From Sipunculus nudus (Eukaryota > Annelida > Sipuncula > Golfingiida > Sipunculidae), in assembly GCA_026874595.1 (NCBI GenBank), contig CM049312.1:74992429-75056428 (forward strand): a stretch of 64,000 nucleotides of DNA, given 5' to 3'. The first letter of the stretch is position 1. Each line of letters starts with the position of its first letter. The position numbers and the translations under genes are program-made. Below are positions 33,746 to 45,800 of the stretch, piece by piece. The notes under the pieces were generated by a model, which searched no databases, was not told where the DNA came from, and saw only the letters and a list, made by a program, of their open reading frames with translations.

Positions 33746-36738
33746 ATGTGCATATATGAGTCTAGAAATCGCTGTGTTTCAATGTTCATCCATCTGTATG
33801 AACCCGCAGATGTATACAGATGAACAGTGGTTCCAGCAGGTCATCCTTCATAAGCCTGGTGATATCTATTACGCCCCCCCCCCCCCCCCCAAGTTATCCA
33901 GGAGTTAAAGCAGACCCCATGCATTAAATTCTCCTGTGGCAGTTTGCATGCATATACGCTGACAGACACATGAAAACCCCACAGTTACAAAATTATGTGA
34001 GTGATATTTCATGGATATATGCACATTTGGAAACACAGCTTGAACTTGTGTCTATGCTAGTAACATTATTTAATTCACATGAAGGATGTAGCCTCATGGT
34101 TAACTTTTGGAGTAGCAGGTCCTCTATTTGAACCAGCTGGTGCCTCAAAGGCATAGTGAAATCCTGATAGAATCTCTGAGATTTACTCCAATGTTTTAAC
34201 TTCAGGTATATCTTTTTGGTTATAGAATAAAAACCCTGATATCCAGAAACCTTAATAATAACATATCATTCTCATCATGTAGCTACCTTCATCCTCATTA
34301 AATAGACAGTGCCACCTACAGGCCATGGTCAGAAATACAAGTAGATGATCTTGAGCAACTTCTGTTGGTGTTACTGATATGGTATTCATGCCACCCATCC
34401 ATGACAAGTAAAAATTTATTACCTGGGTAAACACCAGAGTGCACACCAGTGTGCTGAAGATCTTGACCAAGGGTCTTATCCTAGAATGGTATAGAGATTT
34501 GAATCTGATATTTATCAAAAGTCGTACATGTAACTTAGCAATTTACACCCTGTAGAAAAACATAATAATGTTCCAGATTCAGAGTACTTAAGTTTAATTT
34601 TGTCTCATCTTTCTTGGAAAGTAATTGTATAATGATTTATCATGAATTTATTTAAATCATAACTAAGGGTTGATTTGCTATTATCAAGTCACAACATTCA
34701 ATTTTTTCTCAAGATTTAAGGGCATAAAATCCTATTGAACCTACCTATAGAAGTGTACAGAAAGGTGGTGGTTTAGATGATCAGATATATGTATATATTT
34801 TGCAAACTATTTACATGACAATCCCTAGTTTGAACAAATAAAATTTCAATAATATCCATAGTTTGGACAAATCTACATTTTTGGACATAATTATTTAGTC
34901 AGGAGCAGAGATCCTCACTCAAGTCACTAGCCAATTTTTTTGGTCATGTCCAATTTTTAATGTTCATACAACCTCAGTTGTACATATAAATTCATCAACC
35001 TAGGTAGCCTACAATGCAAGTTTGTATATAATAACACTGTATATTGCTCCATTATCAGTACACGTGTGTATGGCCAGTAGATTGTAAAGGTCAATTGCAA
35101 ATGAGGTAGTTTACTAAAATTTTGATGGTAAGGGAGAATTCAGGGAGGAGACTACCAAAATGTTGATGGTGTGGGAAAATTCAGGTAGAAGACTCCTTGG
35201 ATGTGGTTTACCTTTAAGATTTTAAGCCTGTCCTGTTTAGATTTAAAATAATCAGATTTAGAGAGAATACCAGGATTTAGAAAAGATTGATGTGATAGGG
35301 TTTTGGCTTTTTATTGTTAAGGTGTCTGTACAGTTTTCCCATTTGACTAGGTCTCCTTTCTTTCATGACTGTCCCTGTATAATCCTATGATGAATTTTGC
35401 TGTAAATTTTTCACGACAGTCATTTGAAACACAACATCATTACGGAAACAATTAAAAACATAAAGTATTATAAATTCCAACATCTTGCACTCATTACATA
35501 CTTATTAAATTATCACTGGCAGTAATTATTGAATCACTTTTTGTTTATGGTGTTGTTATTTCATCTTAGTATAAGGAAATAAGTTCTTGCTTGCTTTGAT
35601 CACAGTTTCATATTCATTAGTTGTTCAGTATTAAGATGCAGTTGATGCATAATTTGTGTTATAAAAGGGATATTTTTCACAAAAAGAAATATGCCAACCA
35701 AAACTTGTAGCCCTCAGATGTATGATTAATAATTTATTTCTTATTATCTGTAATAGGACTCTAAGATGCTCTTGATTTTCTGTGATTATTTAGAAAGCTC
35801 ATTAATTATCTGGATTTAAAGTATACTATAAAATGTATATCAAGCTTATTTTTTTTTATCTTAAACCTGCTGAAGATCCTTTTCTATTGCTTTGTTAAAA
35901 TTATGCCGAATGGTGCACTTCACAAGGTACGCAAATTATATATTATCAATTGTATATGGAAAGATCAGAGGTTTTGGTTCTGTGCTTTAAGATTGTAAAG
36001 GTTATGTATATGAAAGATCATTTCTTAATCATTGTTGCCATGTCTTTGTTATATTCTATATATTGATAGCATGCATTAATTAATGCTACTGTGTAACATA
36101 ATATTGAGCATTATTTCCAACATGTGTTCACTAAAGCTGTATTAGAAAACTTAATATTTCAGGGAATGTAGAACAAACCTGGTTAATATTTCGCCACCTT
36201 TACAAAACACTAACACTACTATGTATATCTGTGAAAATTATTTATATTTTTTAATAACTTTAGATATCCTTGGTGATATGTAAGATTAAGCACAAAATTG
36301 ATGGAAACACCAAATTTCGAGAGCATGGGTGCCATATATGGTCTTGATGTTGCATAAATTATTATAATTTTGTCTGAATAATGTTACCCTTAAAATACCA
36401 TATTTTTTACATAATTATTATTATAATGAGATGGCAGTATGAATGGATTGTAAACATGTATTTGATTTTTGTGACCCTTGGTTTAATCTTTTGGTTAATT
36501 TGTTAAGCTTATTTGGTTATAGCTGACTGATCATACACGGTTGTGTGTTGTATAGGGCTGCATGCATGTTGTTATATAGTGAACCACCACATGCTGTTTG
36601 ATCTGTAGTTTATGAGTGTTTTACTACTTGCTTTTTCTATATTAAACTGTTTCTCATGAATACATCTGTTGTTGTGTCAATTGATCAAGCTGCAGAAAGT
36701 ACCATTTAAGCAGACTGCAGGCCTCGCTGTGATATATT

Positions 36739-39415
36739 TGTATCCCCAGACAAAGTCAGGATACTATGGTTTAAGCACGGTTGCGCAGCCGCCACAGATT
36801 TCTTTTGGACCCGATAACTCAAAAAATATTTCACAGATCTTTACCAAACTTGGCATGTGCATAGATATGGGTAAGAGGGCAAAGCCTATTTAAAATGGGG
36901 TAATGACCTTTACTAAGAGAGTGACCTTGACCTGAAATAGGTCCATTTCGGGGGAAAATCACACAAATCTTTAATATCTCAAGAAATCTTGCATGGATTG
37001 ATCCAAAAAATCAAGTTGACTGAAGATCTTTGATAGTGTTGCCATTTACCAGCAACTGGTGGCGCCACCTTTTTTTTTTCTTTTGTTTTCGTGCCGTTTA
37101 ATACCCCCAATATTGCCACTTGACGGTACTGTTTGCTTTATAAGTAAAAAAAAAATGGACAGATTTGGCTGAAATTGTGCTTTTCCATTGATGTTGGATA
37201 CCTCCATCTTATATTCAAGACTGGTGATGCCATCTGCAATTGTTTTGTGTGGCTTCCATCTGTACATTGGCTTTAGGTAAATTTGCTTGTATCAGAGTCG
37301 TTCAATGTGTTGGTCTGAAATTTGGCATGTAAATCAATCTTGGAGAGTTTTCTCATCATCCAAACAGGTGACCCCACCTACCTTACCATTTTCTTAGCAT
37401 AAATTAGTGCCCTTTTTTCAGGAATGATTTGCTGTATTGGCCTGAAATTGTGCATGTCCATAAATCTTGGATACCTCAATCTGGCATTCAATACTGGTTG
37501 AGGCATCTGCAATCGTTTTTGTGTTGCCTCCATCCGCAAATTTGCTTAGGTGAAAATTGCTCATATCTGAGGAGTCATTCAATGTGTTGGTCTGAAAATT
37601 TGGATATACATTCATCTTGGAGTTTTTAAAGCAGACAGCTGGCTCAACCTACCTTACCGTCATAGTATAAATTAATACCCTTTTCTCAGGACTGATTTGT
37701 CATATTGGCCTGAAATTGTGCTTGTCTATAGATCTTGGATAGTTCATCTTATATTGAAGACTGGTGGCACAATCTGCAATTGTTTTCGTGTGGCGTCCAT
37801 CCGTACATTTGTTTTACATGAAAATTGCTCTTATCTTAGGAGTCATTCAATGTGTTGGTCTGCAGTTTGGCATGTACATCAATCTTAAAAAGTTTTCTCA
37901 TCAACCAGACAGGTGGTGCCACTTACCTGTTTAGCTCAGCTGATTGTAAGTCAACTGAGGTATAGGAATGGCACTTTGTCCGTTGTTCGTTCGTCCGGGC
38001 CTCAGGGCGTCCAGCCCTGCGTTAGCAGGGCACCAATTATAACGGCTGGTCCTTAAACTTCCAAGTGAATATCCAGGGAGGTCAATAAAAAATCTCTTTG
38101 GAAACCTGAAATTAGGTCACTGCAACCTATATCCTCGGAGCCTAGGGGCTTGAAAGTACCCCTCAGAATAATAAAACATTTGATACAAATCCTCCAGTAT
38201 CTTGATAATTAATGCATTGACTGTCATGAATCTTGCCTTGTATATTGACCATGACTAATTTAGTTCATTCCTGAAAAGTGGTGGCGCCACCTGTATTTTT
38301 TTGTTTTTGTTATTCTCTGTCTGTCTGTTTGTCCGTCTGTCTGTCTGTCTGTCCATCCACACAAATTTGTTTCCAGATGATAACTCCATGACAGATTGAC
38401 ACATGGAATTCAAACTTGACTTAAATTTGGCCAACCACTTTCCCAAACTTTCCATCTTGAGCATTCAGCTGACTTGTCAGTATGGGGAGAGCATATATGA
38501 ATTTCTGGTCACAAGGTCAAAATCACAGGGGCCATCTGTTCACAAATTAGTTTTCAGATGATAACTCCAGTTTAGTTTGACATAGTGGTTTCATATGGCT
38601 CACCAATGAAGTCAAATCCGTGTCAATTGTGGGGTCCAATAGTCAAAGGTCAAGGTCACATTACCCATTTCTTTTAAAAAGAATGTATGCATTTCAAACC
38701 AAACTTTTCAACACAAACCTTCCATCTTCAAGATATAGCTAACCTACTAATAGGGGAAGAATCTATTTGATTTTGAGGTCATAGGGTCAAAGGTCAAGGT
38801 GACAGAACCCATACATTCACAAATTAGTTTATGGATGATAATTCTGCTTTGGGTAGACAGATTGGCTTCAAACTTGATTTATTAATAATCCACCACTTAA
38901 GTAAATTCATTTTGGTTACAGGGTTGAGAAATCAAAGTTGAAGGTCACAGGAGCCACATCTTTAAAAAGGTTGTGGATGCCCTGTAAATCAAACTTTTCA
39001 TCCCAAACTTTCCATCTTTCACACATGGCTTACTTGCCCAAAGTGAGGAAATCTGTGGATTTTTAGGTTACCTGATCAGAGGTAAAAGGTCACTTTTTAA
39101 AAGATTGTTACAATAATTTAAATGGTGCAAGTTAAAGGATAATAAATTCTAAGATTTTTTGGTCACAAGGTCATTGGTTAAGATCACAAGAATGTCATCC
39201 TGAAAAAAAATTCTTTAAAAATATCCTTATAGACAAATTCAGACAGAGCGTCGAGACCCGTGGGTCCCAAGTTATAGTATAAATTATTCCCCTTTTCTCA
39301 AGAGTGATTCACTGTATTGACCCCCATATTTGGTGAAAAATATTGTTTCTCATGTTGATAGATGGAAGAAACCATGGTCGCTTGCCAAGTGTCAGTATAT
39401 GCTGCTGGAGATTGG
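36739..39415 (+). mobile_element. Helitron-like element, family A, copy 3 (degenerate, with nested family B)
   Basis: Starts TGTATCCCCAGACAAAGTC and follows family A to about 37150. A roughly 270-bp tandem repeat (landmark CTGAAATTGTGC at 37168, 37442 and 37710) follows to about 37925, then a family-B element. Family-A 3' sequence (GTTGATAGATGGAAGAAAC, GCTTGCCAAGTGTCAGTATA) reappears at 39354-39410. The terminal hairpin and CTAG are not seen. Confidence 0.5.
37930..39271 (+). mobile_element. Helitron-like element, family B, copy 3 (about 1.3 kb)
   Basis: Begins TTTAGCTCAGCTGATTG, contains GTTAGCAGGGCACCAAT, a CTGTCTGT run at 38317-38353 and AGGTCA-rich units at about 38508-39110. It ends with GAGCGTCGAGACCC-GTGGGTC and CCAAG in place of CTAG. 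Confidence 0.65.
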
Positions 39416-39439
39416 GGCCTATGAAACTTTGCAGACCTT

Positions 39440-40235
39440 TTTATCATGTGATGATTATGCAAAAATAAGCTTTTGGTGGCACTACCTATGTGAACATACT
39501 TTCTGCAGGCTGAAATGACCTTTTTCTCTTTTTTTCCCCAATAAGTCAGAGTATTAATGTTTTTGCTTTCATATCAAAGAAATAAAATCCTCAGAGGAAG
39601 GGGAATAAATGGAGTATAAATTCAGTCTGGTCATTTTCAAAATTGGCGTCTATGGACTTGCAAAAAGTGTGGATTGCAAAATTTGACGATTGATGTTTGC
39701 ATACATGATACAGCCTTCAACACCCAATTTTCCAGGAATAATGTTCATGGGACTGCTTTTTGATTTTGAACTGCAGGTGGCGCCACCTGTGTGGACTTAC
39801 TTTTTGCTGACTGTAATGGTCTTTTCTGCTTTATTCCAAGATATGTCATAAAGTATTAATATTATGGCTCGCATATCAAAGATAGAATTCCTTAAAGGAA
39901 GGGAAAAATGAGTATAAATTCTGTCTTTACAGAAATTCAAATTTGGTTGTTCACATAATTTGACAATTTGTTGTGTTTGCATACATGAATTCATGTCTGT
40001 TACCAAATATCTTAGGATCTGCTGCAGCCTTCCGAATCTGCTCCAATTTCCCTTTTCTATCAGAATGCTTTCACATTTCCCTTTTCTAACAGGTGTCATC
40101 TGCCAAGTGTTGTTAGATTTCCCTTTTTTTAATGGACAGAACTATTTCCCTTTTCTCACAGACTTCTCTAAGTTCCACATTAAAACATTGTCCTTAGATT
40201 TCCCTTTTCATACTGGAGATATATGAGTGGCAGTT
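39440..40235 (+). repeat. Diverged tandem repeat with GGTGGCGCCACC and TTTCCCTTTTC motifs
   Basis: Two roughly 300-bp units (about 39470 and 39775) share a GGTGGC..CCACCT box followed by TGTG(A/G)AC and a CTTTTT tract, then a shared CATATCAAAGA/TAGAATTCCT-like segment. Positions 40044-40215 hold five copies of TTTCCCTTTT at irregular spacing of about 30-55 bp. Confidence 0.5.
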
Positions 40236-42664
40236 GAGCCCAAATTTCCAGCTTGATATGCATAAAAGGGATTATTTATGGATGAGGATATATGATAAAG
40301 ACTGTCCAAGTCAATTATTGGTGCTCACTAAGCAAATGCAACCTTCTGCATTTAAAAGTAAAACAGTTTGGGGAAAATGTATCTTCATGCATGCCCTGGC
40401 CCTGTAGGTATTTTTTTATAGTGTACTGCCTGAAATGTTTATATGAATGGGCATAATGTAGCCAGGAAATGAGCTTGATCACATGCTCAAATGATGGATA
40501 ATTACTGTATCTATATGTACTTCAGTCTCATGAGTTGAACACATATTTGTTTGATGGAAAATTTGATGGAACGAAGTGGCAGTTAACTGTAATTTGTTTC
40601 AAGTTGCCACATGATGACCATATCAGTGTAGCTTTTATCTAGGACACATGTCTATACCAGAGTTTATAATCATTTTATGCCAGAAAAAATAGGTTTTTGG
40701 ACTACATCTCCTTGGGAGACTTAATTTTACTTTTTGACCACACCTTGCTCTGTTAAAAAGTTGGTATTTTGGGACTTTGGCATTTTACCCCATAAACATA
40801 AGACCTTCCAAATGACCTTGACCTTTCATCCTTGATAGAATAGTTTGTGATCTTTATACTGGTGACCCTAAAAACATTGACCTTTCACCTTTACTCCATT
40901 TGACTATCCAATTTTTATCTTGACCTTTCACCCTGATATACAATCACAATGAATCAAACTAAACCACTAGTGCTTGCTCAGCTAAACCTGACCAACACCA
41001 TATAATCATCCAGGCCACTTCAAAAAGTTATTGCTTACCTCGAGGCCTACCAGTTGTACTGATACCAAATAGCTCCACCAGATGTCAGCACAAATAGCAG
41101 TTCATATATATGTACAAACCAACAATAACATATCCTAACCATCATCAGGATCAACATAAAAAGTTAGTCAGTTTATCTGGGACAGGGGACAAACGCAATT
41201 GATTAACCATGTTCTTAAATTATTTAAACAGTGTGGGTAAAATTTCAAAATTTGAATAATTTGGGAGGTATTATATAGATAAATCTGATACAAACATGTA
41301 AACAAAATTTTATTTTGTAAATATTACATTTTTTTTATACACAATAACAATAACTATGTAAATGCAACAATGATACTCTCATTGATATTGGAATAACAAT
41401 CTTAAAAAGAATGTAGGTATTTGGTGATATTGATTTTTTTCATGAAACATATATTTGGACACAATACATCTGTACATATACAGAGTAATAAATTAAAAAG
41501 AGCATGATTTAAAATCATATAAAATTACTATCACATTGAATCATTGGACAGATATAATATGTAGCAATGAATAAATGGCTTCATTACTTAACATCTAATG
41601 ATGGAAGACACTGAAATTGAAAATAATATTTATTCTATGACACTCAGCACAGTTTGGACAGCTTTACAATAAAATTCTTATATAAAATATTTCTTGAGAG
41701 TCTGTCATTTCAGTGGCGTATCCAGAAAGTGGTCCAACCAGTCCAGCCCACCCACCCTTTTTTTTTAGCCACAGCAACCTTTTTTTGTGACCTTGGTGGC
41801 CTGGATCAGACCAGAGGACTTTTTCTGAGGTTTTCTTTTGTCTTTCTGGGTTGGACCCTCCCCTTTTCCAAATTCTCCATCCTTGTAATTTACAAGGTAA
41901 AATCTACTTTTTTCTCAGTTTTGGCCTTAATTTACTGAAGCATAGTTCCTCCTCTCAAATAAGTACCATGACTTTGATAGATTACGGTCCACCACTCTGA
42001 GATTATGTTAAAATTATGTTAGATCAAGTTTTTTAGAGATGTGGCCCTTGACCAACAAAGGCTGGCTTAGCCAAACCACCAACATGCCTGTGGCTTTGTG
42101 ACCTCATGAATATTAATGATATCATGTGACCTTTACAAATAAACTGTATTCCCTAAAATACTGTCATTTGATAATCTTCAATTTTCAAACTTTTCAAAAT
42201 TATTCTGAATTTTCTGAATGTGCTCATGTTGCACGTAGCAACATACTTCTAACATTTGGCACAGATTTGCTCACTTTTCATCGAAAAAGCTCAAATAACT
42301 TCTTGGCACATATTCATACAGTTAACATTCAAATCAACCAAAACCTTTGATTTGTTGCTCATGATAACAGGCACACATAAATTCACTTGTCCTTCTCCGG
42401 CATACACTTGTTATGGAGTACAAAATAAACCTGATACCAACTTCCTGATGTGGGATACTTTTTTTTATTTACTACCCCCCTCTGCACTCCCCCCCCCCCC
42501 CCCAACATTTTACTTATGGTTTGGAACCTAAACTATTATATACTGTTGGTGGCATCATCATGAGATACAGAGATACAAATTATATCATGTATCATTACAG
42601 CTGTAGTCATGATTCACAGTCATAATGATAATTTCAGCCTCAAGGAGTCATATTTTTCATTATC
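40236..42664. other. Intergenic and 3' UTR region before the minus-strand gene
   Basis: Positions 40811-40935 hold a degenerate TGACCTTGACCTTTCA repeat, the complement of the AGGTCA arrays. Positions 42485-42503 are a C tract. The 3' UTR of the minus-strand gene must lie here, just left of 42665. No other gene seen. Confidence 0.55.
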
Positions 42665-42820
42665 TCATGGCCGTCTGTTCTGATTGTCCATTTCCCTCCT
42701 CCGTCTTTCCTTCATTCGCTCCCGGATGACATCCATGATGCGGTCACTGGCCTCCTCTTGCTCTTCCTGTGATAACCTATCCCAGTCTCCCGGGCCTAGT
42801 GGCTTCCCAAATACTTCCAG
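42665..42820 (-). CDS. Unrecognised gene, last coding exon
   Basis: Acceptor gtcttgcag. It encodes LEVFGKPLGPGDWDRLSQEE, a helix with ASDRIMDVIRERMKERRRRE, and the end MDNQNRRP followed by TGA. Confidence 0.88.
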   Translation of the reverse strand: MEVFGKPLGPGDWDRLSQEEQEEASDRIMDVIRERMKERRRREMDNQNRRP

Positions 42821-45800
42821 CTGCAAGACAAGCAATCATATTATAGATACAGTTTATACCTGTATTAGGTCACACATCTGGAATAATGCGTACTGACTGA
42901 TCACATATGCTTCATCACAGACCATGCCTGTATTAGTTTGTATAGAGAATACAGGAACATACCATCTTGATTATATAAAATATATACTTATTACTGCATA
43001 AATCTTTAATTTATTACAGCTAAAACATTCACATTCATCCAGTTAATGTCATAGCAAACTCAGGTACCAGTAATATACACCAGATTAATTTCCTTAAATT
43101 ATCAAACAGTTTCACACAATATATGCATATAATTGTTATCCTGTTTATGGTATATTCTATTCAGGGTTTAAACAGAAGTAGTTAGTAAAGACTTGTCAAA
43201 ACTTTTTATAATGTGCAATAGTAAATAAAAAACCATGACATAACAAGTCATCAGAGCTAGGTTTATAGTTACTGTAATATATCTAATACTTCATACACTA
43301 TATACATGTAAAATTTCATACATACTACACACAGATTGTATTTATTACCTCTGCTGCCTTGACATCCTCCTTGTGTGCTGCGATCGCGTCCTTTGTGGCA
43401 TCATCAACATCTCGTCTCTCGTTGCCCTCACCATGACCAACTGATATGACGGAAGATGTCAGATTAAAGCACAATCAGCTACAGTACTGATATGTAACAA
43501 CTGATACATTCTGAATATTTTGAAGAGACATCAGATAAATATATTGTCACAAAAACTTTAGCAGATCACCAAGAGAAATCCCAGAGTTCATATGAAGATT
43601 TCTAGAAGTTTCTAATAAATGGCCATGTATCAAAAGTATTTGTGGTTTTAAGAAGCCTGATGATTCACTGCCTCTGAGGTTTGTTTCTATCCATATTGTC
43701 TCTTATCATGTCCCTAGACCTGCCAATGCCCCTGACCATATTGAAATGGTAATGTAATGCTGATTACTGCTGCTCAAAAAGTCATTTAAAAAATCTGCCA
43801 AATTAAGCCTGGGATACAGGGAAGTGTTCATCTATATTAAATTGATGGTGGTGACACTCAAACATTGTCATAAAACTCCTTTGTGGCCACGCCTTGTAAA
43901 TACCTGTTTTCATGAACCATACCCAGTGAATTATGAAGGGGGGGGGGGGGGGGGTTGTGTAAATTTCCATATTTTCCAAAAAGTCATGAGAAATTTGACA
44001 TTATTTCATTAAGGGGCTATCACAGCGCCTTCTGTCATCAGAAACTATGTCAATTTCTGACAGATGCACAGTGAATTCAGCCTATGTAAACTCGCCCCAT
44101 GGATGAACAATTCTGCACAAAACCAGCAAAATTCCCATGGACCAGTGCCAATACAAAAACAGGTGATATGCTGGTTAATCTTAACATGAGATTACCACTT
44201 CCAAGTCACTACAGAAACATCAGTGAGAATATTATAAGCCTGCAAGATTTGGGAATCTATAATAAATTGTATTATGTACAACTATGAATAAAAGAGGTTG
44301 TACACTTTCTTAACTACAGCTGTTTTTCCAAAATATATAAATACAGATACACATACAGCATTGGCATCAGCATAAATCACTTTGAAGGTTTCACAACTAA
44401 AGATTTCACTGACATGGCATTTATTTGCATTGCTATAAGGAAACAGAGACCAACCTTTATTGAAACTGTGTGCCACTCTCTTGAGGAAATCAAGAACCAC
44501 ATCAGCAGCTTGTTCCTCCGCAGGTTTGTTTGGGGTCGGAGTTCGTAAACGGCTCAGCCTTGGTGCCACCACAGGCATGGACAGACGACTAGCCGGTGTT
44601 GGGGGCGGAGGCAACAGATATTGGCTGTAACGCGGTGATCAATAAGACATTATCAACAGATGAATTAACATTTTATAGATCCATTTTTATCTTTTTTTCA
44701 AGGGAATTAATTTTAATGGAATTGAAACCTTAACATGCATAATTACACAGACAGTTCTTGCATATTCTAAATAAGATAAGTTGTTCATGACTAAGTGCAG
44801 GATATCCCATAATGACAGTTTATTATGATAAAGAAAATTTATGCAGATTAAATGTTTTAAAGGGTGGAGGCATCAAATGTATTAATCCAAAGTGATCTTA
44901 TGACTTGTATATATACATACATACATACATATATACATATTTATAATCACCTTTGCAGTTAAATACCACTGAAGAAGCTACCAACTTTAAGTATGCCTAT
45001 AAAGAGAGTCTTCTGCAGATTTTGGCAATATGTACTTACCTAATAACAGACCCCAGGGTGATGGCAGATGGAGCTGGAGACTTCTGAAAATACAATGACA
45101 GAACCTGATAATTACTGTGACAAGAAAAGGTTAATTTCATCATAATCAACAGTTTATAAATTTTTTATATGGAAAGCAAATGAATATTGGTTTTGTCCTG
45201 CATTCTGTCACTTTGCATTCTTTATGTGCTTTTATTAAATTATTCATGTAACAAACTGGTGATTTCACTGATTAAACCTTGCTGCATAGAGCAGATAAAA
45301 AAAAAAAACAGTGTTTTTTCCCATGTAACTCTCTCATATAGACCATTTTAAAGCATTCATTATTTTTTATTATCTGTGAATGATGCCTCATTTTCTTTAA
45401 AGAAATGCCCTTTCATTTGTACATGCAGAAATCTGAATAAACAATACACCTGATTTCTGGTTAGATACATTAGTTTGTTATGTAACCAGCAGATGGCACT
45501 ATTGATGTCAGTCAACCCAGTGAATGGCAACTTGCAAAGAGAAAATCTAGAGAAACTGAGAAATGAGTAAACAAGATAAAATAATCTACACATTCTTACA
45601 TGTTACATATAAGATATACTTAGAACAGAAAAACATTGCAGTTTATTATGATGTAACCATATGCCATCGAATAAGATAAAGATAACATTGTACAAGTCCT
45701 AAAAGAGTCTCACAATTTTTTATTATATTTACTTTATACTATATTTACTTATATTTATAAAAAAACTTGCAGGTGACACAATCAGAAGAACTGATGGCTT

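Larger units (their letters stand above)
30454..36738. other. Gene-free interval after AKAP1
   Basis: Contains the AKAP1 3' UTR (end not placed) and then AT-rich intergenic sequence. Visible items are an (AT)n microsatellite at about 32090-32126, an inverted-repeat element at about 33345-33745 and a C tract at about 33876-33890. The short open frames have no splice support and no recognisable domain. Confidence 0.6.
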
